From JAZKSG01 sp964384785 (GTDB lineage: Archaea; Thermoplasmatota; E2; DHVEG-1): 13,063 nt of DNA. Made by a program: the position numbers and the translations under genes. Positions 1-6,547 of this stretch are shown here, in pieces (the first letter of the stretch is position 1; every line of letters begins with the position of its first letter). The notes under the pieces are model-generated. The model searched no databases. It was given only the letters and a program-made list of their open reading frames with translations, and was not told the DNA's origin. Location: NCBI GenBank assembly GCA_964384785.1, contig CAYLLH010000075.1, forward strand, positions 1 through 13,063. Direction: 5' to 3'.

Positions 1-15
1 TTTTTTAGTTATATT

Positions 16-25
16 TTTATTTAAA
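16..25 (+). promoter_or_regulatory. TATA-like box for the M18 aminopeptidase gene
   Basis: TTTATTTAAA, centred about 45 bases before the chosen ATG at 65. If it is an archaeal TATA box, transcription would begin about 25 bases downstream, near 45. This leaves a short leader and excludes the in-frame ATG at 35. The call rests on composition and position only, and such strings are common in DNA this AT-rich. Confidence 0.35.
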
Positions 26-64
26 GAAGATATCATGTTTCTCATATTAGTGAGGAACAGTTTT

Positions 65-1420
65 ATGGCTAAAAAAGAGAAAAAGAAAAGCGAATATACT
101 TATAAAAAACGTTTTGCATGGGATGTTTTTTCAAAAAAACAAATCAAAGATGTTTTTAGTTTTTGTGAAGAATATAAAGATTTTTTAAATAATTCTAAAA
201 CTGAAAGGGAAAGCATTAAAGAAATTAAAAAAATTGTAGAGAAAGCAAAAAAGAAAATCATTCTAAACCGTGAATCTGAAGCAGCTATTCTTATAAAAGG
301 AAGCAAAAAAGTTAATGATGGATTAAGGATTATTATTTCTCATGTTGATAGTCCTCGTTTGGATTTAAAACAAGTTCCATTGTTTGAAGATGGTGATAGT
401 AATCTTGCACTTTTTGAAACTCATTATTATGGCGGTATAAAAAAATTTCATTGGGTTACAATTCCTCTTGCTTTACATGGAATAATTATTAAAAAAGATG
501 GAGAGAAACTTTATTTTAATCTTGGCGAGGATGAAAAAGACCCTGTTTTTTCTGTACCTGATTTATTACCTCATCTGTCTTATGAGGTGCAGAATCAGAA
601 GAAGATGTCAGAAGCAATCAAGGGTGAAAGTCTTGATATAATGGTTGGAAATCAACCTGTTAAAGACGAGGAAGTAAAAAACCGTATTAAAGCAAATATT
701 CTTGAGAAACTTCATGAAAAATATGGACTTATTGAAGAAGATTTTATATCAGCAGAGTTAGAAGCTGTGCCAATCTATAAAAGCCGAGATGTTGGTTTTG
801 ATCGTTCTATGATTGGTTCATATGGTCAGGATGACAGGGTTTGTGCTTTTACTGCTATGAAAGCAGCAATTGATGCTAAGACCAAGTACCATTGTATTGT
901 TTTATTTGTAGATAAAGAAGAAATAGGAAGTGAAGGTAACGCAACTGCTCAGGTATCAAATTTTATAAGATCTGTTATTAAAAAAATTGATAAAAATGTT
1001 GATATTGATGAGGTCATGCTTAAAAGCAAGGTTATTTCTGCTGATGTAAATGCCGCTGTTACACCAAATTACACAGAAGTTTTTGAACTTAAAAATGCAT
1101 CATCCTTAGGGAATGGTGTGGTTATGAGCAAGTTTACAGGTCATGGTGGTAAATATGCTGCTAATGATGCCACTGCTGAGTTTGTTTCAGAAGTTAGAAC
1201 GATTTTAAACAAAAATAAAATTCCATGGCAGACTGCTGAACTTGGAAAGGTCGATAAGGGCGGTGGTGGCACTGTTGCTAAATACTTCAGCCGTCTTGGA
1301 ATGGATGTAATAGACTTGGGTCCTGCGGTTATGAGTATGCATGCACCATTCGAAATAACTAGTAAAGTCGATGTATATTCAGCTTATCTAGCCTATAAAA
1401 AATTTTTAGAAGCAGCATAA
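65..1420 (+). CDS. M18 family metallo-aminopeptidase
   Basis: Zinc aminopeptidase that removes N-terminal residues from peptides in the cytoplasm; probably peptide turnover. In the 451-aa product the M18 signatures appear in order: HVDSPRLD with metal ligand His93 and Asp95, GQDDR near Asp256 (bridging ligand), DKEEIGSEG with the general base and ligand pair Glu285/Glu286, SADVNA with Asp327, and SMHAPFEI with His426. The length fits bacterial-type M18 enzymes (about 450-460 aa). The ATG at 65 is preferred over an in-frame ATG at 35. A TATA-like box at 16-25 would place the transcript start near 45, GAGG lies about 9 bases before the ATG at 65, and the Lys-rich start (MAKKEKKK) is natural. 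The ten extra residues from 35 have no family counterpart that I recognise. The gene converges on the radical SAM gene with 22 bp between stops and has no obvious link to the biosynthetic genes. Family call is firm; in vivo substrate unknown. Confidence 0.93.
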   Translation: MAKKEKKKSEYTYKKRFAWDVFSKKQIKDVFSFCEEYKDFLNNSKTERESIKEIKKIVEKAKKKIILNRESEAAILIKGSKKVNDGLRIIISHVDSPRLDLKQVPLFEDGDSNLALFETHYYGGIKKFHWVTIPLALHGIIIKKDGEKLYFNLGEDEKDPVFSVPDLLPHLSYEVQNQKKMSEAIKGESLDIMVGNQPVKDEEVKNRIKANILEKLHEKYGLIEEDFISAELEAVPIYKSRDVGFDRSMIGSYGQDDRVCAFTAMKAAIDAKTKYHCIVLFVDKEEIGSEGNATAQVSNFIRSVIKKIDKNVDIDEVMLKSKVISADVNAAVTPNYTEVFELKNASSLGNGVVMSKFTGHGGKYAANDATAEFVSEVRTILNKNKIPWQTAELGKVDKGGGGTVAKYFSRLGMDVIDLGPAVMSMHAPFEITSKVDVYSAYLAYKKFLEAA

Positions 1421-1450
1421 AAAAAATCTATTTCTTTTTTTTTTATTTTT
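1419..1450. terminator. Bidirectional T-run terminator between convergent genes
   Basis: Only 22 bases separate the stops of the aminopeptidase (+) and the radical SAM gene (-). On the plus strand there is an uninterrupted T10 run (1435-1444), followed by more T. On the minus strand an A-run at 1419-1426 reads as T8 leaving the radical SAM gene. No convincing GC-rich hairpin is present, so this looks like archaeal-style oligo-T termination serving both genes. Confidence 0.5.
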
Positions 1451-3071
1451 TACTAATACGATCTATTATATAATTACGGCAGTATTCAGGATTACATTTT
1501 TTATCTGTTTTTCTAGCAACTGGTAAACCCGCGAGTCTCATCATGGGACGAGTGGCTTTACTTCCATGTTTCCAACGAGCGTAAAACCAGTGGACAAAGA
1601 AAAACATAGGACCCAAAACTTTTTGCATTTGTGGAGCCCAGAAATCAATGTTGTTACGCCAACAACGAGATAAAACCTCCCATTGAAGTTCAGTGAGATT
1701 ATCAAGATTTGTACGATGTGATTCGCTAAGTAATGCTTCACGGAGAGGGATAAAAAGAACGGGTGTGTAAAACATTTTAGCGTTATGAGCACGCAGTTCA
1801 TCAATTAATTCAAGAGTTGCTATTACATCATCGTCTGTTTCATCAGGCTGCCCGGTCATAATAGTACAAAGAGGGTACCAGTCATGATCATTTAGATGAC
1901 CTATTGCTTCAACGACAAGCTCTGGCCAATTATCTACACTGAAAGGCAGTGCTTTTCCTTTCATGTATTTCTTCATCAAACGAACACTACCAGTTTCAAT
2001 ACCCATTTCAATAGAAATAAACGGTTTTTTGTAAAGTTCACTAGTCTCAGGAGTCCACTTGGTTTTTTCAATAAGAATAGGTGTTAGTTCATCAAGTAGT
2101 GTTTTATCATACAAAACTGGGGCAAAAGAACCATGTGAAAGAAGAATATATTCAACACCAGGATACTCTGCTATTGTTTTGTATAGTTTCACAACCTCAG
2201 ATGTGTTTGGAATAAAATTTTTTTTACATTTATAAAGAAAGATATCCTCGGTTACAGTAAAAATAGATTTTGAACCTTCTTTAATGTTGGTTTCAACTTC
2301 TTTCATTATATGATCAATTGGAAAACTATGACGAGTGCGCATAGTAGGACTACAAAAAGCACAACCACGTCCGCATCCACGCATGATCTCAACCATGCCA
2401 TAGCTAGATGCATGTTTAATTGTTGGAATAGATTCTCTTTTAGGATGAGGTGCCTCATAAAAAGCAGGAACTTTTTCTTCATTTAACAATTTTTTAAAAA
2501 CAGGTACAACCTGTTCTTCTCCTTCACCTTGAAAAATATGATCGATACCAAGTTTTTCCTGCATATTTGCTTCAGCAATCTGCCAAGCACCTTGACCACC
2601 AACAACAACCTTTGGATTATATTTTTTAATTGATGGATGCATGAGTAGTTTTTCAAACTCTGAAGCATTCAATGCTTCTCCACCAAAACCAATCAAACTA
2701 TTATAGGTAGTTGATACATATGCAAGACCCATGGGATCCATCGTTGAAATACCAACAATTTTTGTTTTTCGTCCTACAAAACGATGAAGTTGATCATAAT
2801 GAGTACAAACAACATTTTCCACCCCGAACTCATCAATAAGCATCGATTCAACTTTACGTAATCCATAAATTGTTTGTTTAGCAGAACCATCAGGATTGCT
2901 TTCAAGATTGTTTAAATGCTCACGAAGAGCATAACCAGAAAGTTTTTTTGGAAAAGTACAGATAAATGCTGCAAAAGGATTATTATCATATTCGTTAGCT
3001 TCAGCTCTAGACGCAGCTAAAACAAGTGGTACACCTTCAACATTTGTATCTAAATCTAAATTATTGTTCAT
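1443..3071 (-). CDS. Large cobalamin-binding radical SAM enzyme
   Basis: The 542-aa product has an N-terminal B12-binding-type domain (about residues 85-195), with strands IVGIST and KVVVGG and the IFQGEGEE turn typical of that domain. A radical SAM domain follows, with the [4Fe-4S] motif CGRGCAFC (Cys233, Cys237, Cys240), a GIETGS strand near 357-362 and a MTGQPDET strand near 405-412. A long C-terminal part (about 440-542) carries aromatic, amphipathic stretches (GPMFFFVHWFYARW) and a CX4C pair (Cys526, Cys531). Such enzymes use SAM and cobalamin for methyl transfer, ring formation or C-C bonds on inert carbons. The start is ATG 3071; a TTG at 3110 would overlap the upstream gene. It is probably co-transcribed with the 107-aa gene 22 bp upstream. 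Size and the GCGRGC/YMKGKALPF motifs recall the archaeal GDGT ring synthase (Grs) group, from memory and unproven. The family is clear, the reaction is not. Confidence 0.9.
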   Translation of the reverse strand: MNNNLDLDTNVEGVPLVLAASRAEANEYDNNPFAAFICTFPKKLSGYALREHLNNLESNPDGSAKQTIYGLRKVESMLIDEFGVENVVCTHYDQLHRFVGRKTKIVGISTMDPMGLAYVSTTYNSLIGFGGEALNASEFEKLLMHPSIKKYNPKVVVGGQGAWQIAEANMQEKLGIDHIFQGEGEEQVVPVFKKLLNEEKVPAFYEAPHPKRESIPTIKHASSYGMVEIMRGCGRGCAFCSPTMRTRHSFPIDHIMKEVETNIKEGSKSIFTVTEDIFLYKCKKNFIPNTSEVVKLYKTIAEYPGVEYILLSHGSFAPVLYDKTLLDELTPILIEKTKWTPETSELYKKPFISIEMGIETGSVRLMKKYMKGKALPFSVDNWPELVVEAIGHLNDHDWYPLCTIMTGQPDETDDDVIATLELIDELRAHNAKMFYTPVLFIPLREALLSESHRTNLDNLTELQWEVLSRCWRNNIDFWAPQMQKVLGPMFFFVHWFYARWKHGSKATRPMMRLAGLPVARKTDKKCNPEYCRNYIIDRISKK

Positions 3072-3093
3072 AACTGAAAACCAACAAAGAATT

Positions 3094-3417
3094 TTATGTT
3101 TTTTTAACAAGCATTTTTTTAAACAAAGGATCTTTTAGAGTTTGCTGAAGTTCACAAAGAAAATCATTCCATGAAAGACTATTATTAGACCATTTAATCA
3201 TTTCTCTTTTATGTAGTGAAAAAATTTTTAGAAAACTCTGCCAACTATAACCATCATCTTTTAATGGTTTAGACCAGCCAGCATCACGCCAAAGATAACT
3301 AGGAAGCTTGTTTCCAAACCATAATGTAAAAGTATCTATTTTTATTTCTAAGTTTTTTTTCTGATTCATGAAATGTTTTTTTAATTTTTTAGGTTCAGGT
3401 GGAATATGATAATTCAT
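3094..3417 (-). CDS. Small Trp-rich protein upstream of radical SAM enzyme, unknown function
   Basis: A 107-aa soluble-looking protein that I do not recognise. It is basic at the N terminus (PPEPKKLKKHF), has six tryptophans (33, 43, 48, 59, 76, 83) and includes LWFGNKLPSYLWRDAGW and a helical C-terminal half (WNDFLCELQQTLKDPLFKKM). There is no signal peptide, membrane segment or metal-binding cluster. The ATG at 3417 is chosen because the longer open frame (to 3513) would run through the inverted repeat and TATA-like box at 3431-3455 and would begin in very AT-rich non-coding-looking sequence. The gene ends 22 bp before the radical SAM start on the same strand, so the two are probably one transcript. 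An accessory or substrate-binding subunit of that enzyme is the simplest guess, but nothing in the sequence shows it. Confidence 0.65.
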   Translation of the reverse strand: MNYHIPPEPKKLKKHFMNQKKNLEIKIDTFTLWFGNKLPSYLWRDAGWSKPLKDDGYSWQSFLKIFSLHKREMIKWSNNSLSWNDFLCELQQTLKDPLFKKMLVKKT

Positions 3418-3430
3418 AGATTTTATACCC

Positions 3431-3447
3431 CATATATACCATATATG
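3431..3447. promoter_or_regulatory. Perfect 7-bp inverted repeat, candidate operator
   Basis: CATATAT, three bases, ATATATG: an exact inverted repeat lying 14-30 bases upstream of the ATG of the 107-aa gene. It sits just downstream of a TATA-like box (3448-3455), where the transcript start is expected, so a bound regulator could block initiation of the small-protein/radical SAM unit. AT-rich DNA makes such repeats easier to get by chance. Position is the main support. Confidence 0.35.
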
Positions 3448-3455
3448 ATATTTAA
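3448..3455 (-). promoter_or_regulatory. TATA-like box for the small-protein/radical SAM unit
   Basis: On the minus strand this reads TTAAATAT, about 31-38 bases upstream of ATG 3417. Used as an archaeal TATA box it would give a start near 3425 and a leader of roughly ten bases, consistent with no Shine-Dalgarno site before that ATG. Confidence 0.35.
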
Positions 3456-3578
3456 CAAGGAAAAGATGTTCAGGTATATATTTTTTTATAAAAAAAGAAG
3501 ATAAGACGTACAATAATTTAGGACAAAATAAGATATAAATATAACATTACTCTAAATTTATTAATAGACAACTTAATA

Positions 3579-3590
3579 TTTAGATATAAA
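3579..3590 (+). promoter_or_regulatory. TATA-like box for the UbiA operon
   Basis: TTTAGATATAAA, centred about 44 bases before the GTG start at 3629. Initiation about 25 bases downstream would give a leader of roughly 18 bases. The divergent stretch 3418-3628 has no convincing open frame and seems to hold only the two opposed promoters. Confidence 0.4.
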
Positions 3591-3628
3591 AAATGTAACT
3601 GAAAACAAATAAAAAAATATACAAAACG

Positions 3629-4621
3629 GTGGAAGAACTGAAAAAAAATATAACTATTAAGAATAAACTATTTGCTCATTTAGAAACCTGGAGGGTTTAT
3701 ACTATTATCTGGTGTGGTCTTGTAAGTCTTACAGGTTCATGTATATCCCATGAAGATTTTCCACCATTGATAATCGCCTTTTTTGTAACAATTACACCAA
3801 TGATGGGGTGGGCAGCAGCTCTATATCTATCAGATTTTTTAGACAGAAAACTTGATGCTATAGAAAAACCTCATAGGCCTATCCCTTCTGGAAGAATCAG
3901 CCCTAAAGAAGCAATATTTGTAGGTGGAATCTTTGTGATAATAGGGATGATTATCTCATATATCTTAGGAATCTATAACTTTATTTTAGTGTTTATAGTA
4001 GCTATACTAGTTTATTCATATACAAAGATTTCAAAATCGAAAGGTTTTATGGGCAATCTGAACCGTGGAGTTGTAATAGTTGCCGCGTATTTCTATGGAA
4101 TCTTTTCAGCAAATATAAATTTTGAATTTTTACCATTGTATATCTGGATATTACCAGTCGTATTTCTGTTCCATGACACTAATAGCAATTTAGTTGGAGC
4201 CATTCGAGATATGCAGGGAGATAAAAAAGGAGGATATCAAACTATACCCGTCAAGTATGGCTTGGAAAAATCTGTTTATATTTCATTAATTTTAACATTT
4301 ATATGGTATTGCATACTACTATTTTTACAATATAACTACAAATTTCTAGAACCAATTTTTTATGTTTTTTTGTTAATCGATGTTTTTATCATAGTTACAT
4401 TATATGTTTATATGTTTAGATCTATCAAGGATTATACTCGAAAAAAAGCTTTAAATTTTCATCGTTTTTTTGTGATAGAAAGAATAATACTTGGCTCTAG
4501 CATCATATTAGGAATAATTGAAATTTTCCTTGGATTAATTATACTGAGTTTATCCTTGATAATAACTATTACATCTCAACATTATTTAAGAAGTAGATAC
4601 GAGTTTGTTGATAAAAAATGA
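3629..4621 (+). CDS. UbiA-family membrane prenyltransferase
   Basis: An integral membrane enzyme (330 aa, about eight or nine hydrophobic helices) that moves a prenyl chain from a prenyl diphosphate to an acceptor. The first Asp-rich motif is SDFLDRKLD (Asp69, Asp72, Asp76), followed by KPHRPIPSGRIS as in DGGGP synthases and chlorophyll synthases. The second is RDMQGDKKGGYQTIPVKYG (Asp194, Asp198). Both Mg2+-diphosphate sites therefore look intact, but the usual Asn before the first Asp is Ser68. The start is GTG at 3629; no in-frame ATG lies nearby upstream and the TATA-like box at 3579-3590 fits it. Its TGA overlaps the next ATG (ATGA), so it is first of a translationally coupled unit with the reductase. 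It could be an archaeal lipid (geranylgeranylglyceryl phosphate) enzyme, a quinone prenyltransferase or a specialised EboC-like homologue. Neighbours argue against a lone housekeeping role. Family certain, acceptor unknown. Confidence 0.92.
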   Translation: MEELKKNITIKNKLFAHLETWRVYTIIWCGLVSLTGSCISHEDFPPLIIAFFVTITPMMGWAAALYLSDFLDRKLDAIEKPHRPIPSGRISPKEAIFVGGIFVIIGMIISYILGIYNFILVFIVAILVYSYTKISKSKGFMGNLNRGVVIVAAYFYGIFSANINFEFLPLYIWILPVVFLFHDTNSNLVGAIRDMQGDKKGGYQTIPVKYGLEKSVYISLILTFIWYCILLFLQYNYKFLEPIFYVFLLIDVFIIVTLYVYMFRSIKDYTRKKALNFHRFFVIERIILGSSIILGIIEIFLGLIILSLSLIITITSQHYLRSRYEFVDKK

Positions 4622-5613
4622 AATATGCAGTTATAGGATTGGGTGCAGTTGGAAGTATCATTGGAGGTTTACTTTCAAAAAACAATGAAAATGTTATCCT
4701 AATTGGTAAAAAAAAACAAATTGAGCAGATTAAAAAAGATGGATTAAAAATCTCAACAAATCAATCGGAAACAATAATAGAAAATCTTAACATATCATCA
4801 GATTTTGCTTCTGTAGAAAAAGTTGATATAATTTTTGTATGTGTAAAATCACAGGATACTAAAAAATTATTTTTAGAACTAAAAGATTTTCTAAAAGAAA
4901 AAACAGTTATTATTTCATTACAAAATGGTGTTAGAAACGCTGAAATAATAAATAGAATTGTTAAAAATAAGGTACTTTCATCAGTTGTTTTATTTAATGC
5001 CTTATACAAAAAACCAGGAAAGGTCAACTTAACAATCAAAGGAGGTATTTTGTTAGAAAATAATGAAAAATATTCAAAAAAAATCGATGACTTATTTAAA
5101 GACACAAGTATCAAAATAACCCTTGTTAAAAACATAAAAGATTACCAATGGAGTAAACTTATTCTTAATCTGCAAATAGCTGTAACTGCACTTACAGGTC
5201 AAACAATAAAAGAATCAATTATAAATAGGGATTCAAGAAAAATTTTAGCTGAAACAATGTCCGAAGGAGTAAAAATTGTTGAAAAATCAGATATTAAACT
5301 GGAAAAGTTACCTGGTCTTGATCCAAAAAAAATGATTAAACGGCTTAATAGACTTAATTCATTATTTCTAAGGATTGGAAGTAAATTCCTTGGTCTTTCA
5401 GAGAACGCTAGAAATTCAATGTGGCAGAGTCTTGCAAGAAATAAAAAAACAGAAATAGATTTTATAAATAGCGAAATTGTAAAACTTGCAGAGAAAAACA
5501 ATTTAAAAGCACCTATAAACAAAAAACTTGTAAAATATGTAAAACAAGCCGAAAAAAAAGACAGTGTTGGTAACATCAAACCCGAGAAGTTGAGAAAAAT
5601 GTTAGGTTTTTAA
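4618..5613 (+). CDS. Ketopantoate reductase-family (PanE/ApbA-like) dehydrogenase
   Basis: An NAD(P)H-dependent 2-oxoacid-type reductase of 331 aa. The N-terminal Rossmann fold has GLGAVGS (residues 7-13) and VCVKSQDT (75-81); LQNGV is at 101-105. In the all-helical C-terminal domain the catalytic pair looks present: Lys180 in WSKLILN and Glu279 in KKTEID. Two positions differ from textbook PanE. The second Asn of the K-x3-N-x3-N helix is Ala188, and the acidic residue after SMxQ is Ser271 (SMWQS). Both lie near where pantoate binds, so another 2-oxo substrate is likely (inference). There is a Lys triplet (31-33) after beta-2, compatible with NADPH. It begins inside the stop of the UbiA gene (ATGA), implying coupled translation. 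It could still be the CoA-pathway enzyme, but partnership with a prenyltransferase suggests a dedicated tailoring role. Confidence 0.85.
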   Translation: MKYAVIGLGAVGSIIGGLLSKNNENVILIGKKKQIEQIKKDGLKISTNQSETIIENLNISSDFASVEKVDIIFVCVKSQDTKKLFLELKDFLKEKTVIISLQNGVRNAEIINRIVKNKVLSSVVLFNALYKKPGKVNLTIKGGILLENNEKYSKKIDDLFKDTSIKITLVKNIKDYQWSKLILNLQIAVTALTGQTIKESIINRDSRKILAETMSEGVKIVEKSDIKLEKLPGLDPKKMIKRLNRLNSLFLRIGSKFLGLSENARNSMWQSLARNKKTEIDFINSEIVKLAEKNNLKAPINKKLVKYVKQAEKKDSVGNIKPEKLRKMLGF

Positions 5614-5675
5614 TTTTTTAAATTTTTATTGGAAGCATTCTTAAGTTCGATATGAATTATAAGGGATAAAAGATA

Positions 5676-6524
5676 ATGAAAAAAAATTCAAATAAACAAA
5701 TTCAAGAGCAATGGGCAAAATATTGGGATAATGTCTGGGTTCAGAAAGATAGGTCAAAAAAACTTAAATCAATTAATAAAAAAGAGCAGATTTATTTTTC
5801 TTTAGCAGGGATTATCAACTCATATATTAAAGATTATACTAGAAATGACAAAGAATATAGAATAATTGAAATTGGTTGCGGTGGTTCTTCAATATTTCCA
5901 ATTTTGATAAAGAGCTTTAAAAATCTAAAAATCGCAGGTATTGATAGGTCTCTTTTTGGATGTAATTTCGTATTTGAAGGAAATGAATATAGAAATGGAT
6001 CTGTTGATGTTATCTGTGGTGATGCATTACAGATTCCAATAAAAAATAATTCTTTCGATATCTCTTATAGTATTGGTCTTGTGGAACATTTTGAAAACCA
6101 ATATGAAATTATCAAAAGCCATGTAGATCTTTTAAAAAAGGAGGGTTTAGTTGTAATAGTTATTCCAAATCTAACTGGCTTTCAAAAAAAACTATTAAGA
6201 TCAGAGCTTTTTAAATCCAAAACAGCGTTGAACAATGAAAATTGGGTTAATGGAATGAAAATTACAACACCTGAGAAATTAAAAAAAATATTAAAAAAGC
6301 TAGGTTGTAAAAAAATAGAAATCAAACCCGCAGGAGGGTTACACCCACTTTTGATGTTAGAATCATATTATTCGGAGGAATATTCTGAAGCAAATAAATT
6401 TTCAGATACTATTTATAAAATCTTTTTATCAGGATTGTTTATATTAATAAATATACCCTTTATATTTAGACTTAATCTGATGAATTTATCACCGTTCATT
6501 GTAGCCACTGCGATAAAAAAATGA
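5676..6524 (+). CDS. Class I SAM-dependent methyltransferase with hydrophobic C-terminal tail
   Basis: The 282-aa product has a Rossmann-like methyltransferase domain. Motif I is IIEIGCGGSS (63-72), an acidic residue ends beta-2 (AGIDRS, Asp90), CGDALQIP follows (114-121), and motif IV-type SFDISYSIGLVEHFEN covers 126-141. The order matches Methyltransf_11-type small-molecule enzymes. After the domain, a hydrophobic stretch (IFLSGLFILINIPFIF, about 249-264) followed by NLSPFIVATAIKK could dip into the membrane. That would suit a prenylated or lipid substrate made by the UbiA protein (inference). It starts at ATG 5676, 62 bp after the reductase and 23 bp before the next gene, on the same strand, with only a weak AGGGAT upstream. 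The acceptor (O, N or C) cannot be read from the sequence. Confidence 0.88.
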   Translation: MKKNSNKQIQEQWAKYWDNVWVQKDRSKKLKSINKKEQIYFSLAGIINSYIKDYTRNDKEYRIIEIGCGGSSIFPILIKSFKNLKIAGIDRSLFGCNFVFEGNEYRNGSVDVICGDALQIPIKNNSFDISYSIGLVEHFENQYEIIKSHVDLLKKEGLVVIVIPNLTGFQKKLLRSELFKSKTALNNENWVNGMKITTPEKLKKILKKLGCKKIEIKPAGGLHPLLMLESYYSEEYSEANKFSDTIYKIFLSGLFILINIPFIFRLNLMNLSPFIVATAIKK

Positions 6525-6547
6525 TAAAAAAGATAAGTTGATAAAAA

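Noticed and set aside
1541..2668. Overlapping open frames of 61-87 aa within the large radical SAM gene
   Set aside because: They lie fully inside a gene with clear domain motifs, have no ribosome site or recognisable content, and are shadows.
3094..3513. Longer 139-aa version of the Trp-rich small protein
   Set aside because: The extra 32 residues come from the AT-rich promoter area containing the inverted repeat and TATA-like box. The ATG at 3417 fits better.
4761..5579. Two long open frames (124 and 126 aa) on the minus strand inside the reductase gene
   Set aside because: They are mirror frames of an AT-rich coding sequence. Their peptides are Phe/Ser-rich without motifs, whereas the plus strand shows a complete PanE fold.
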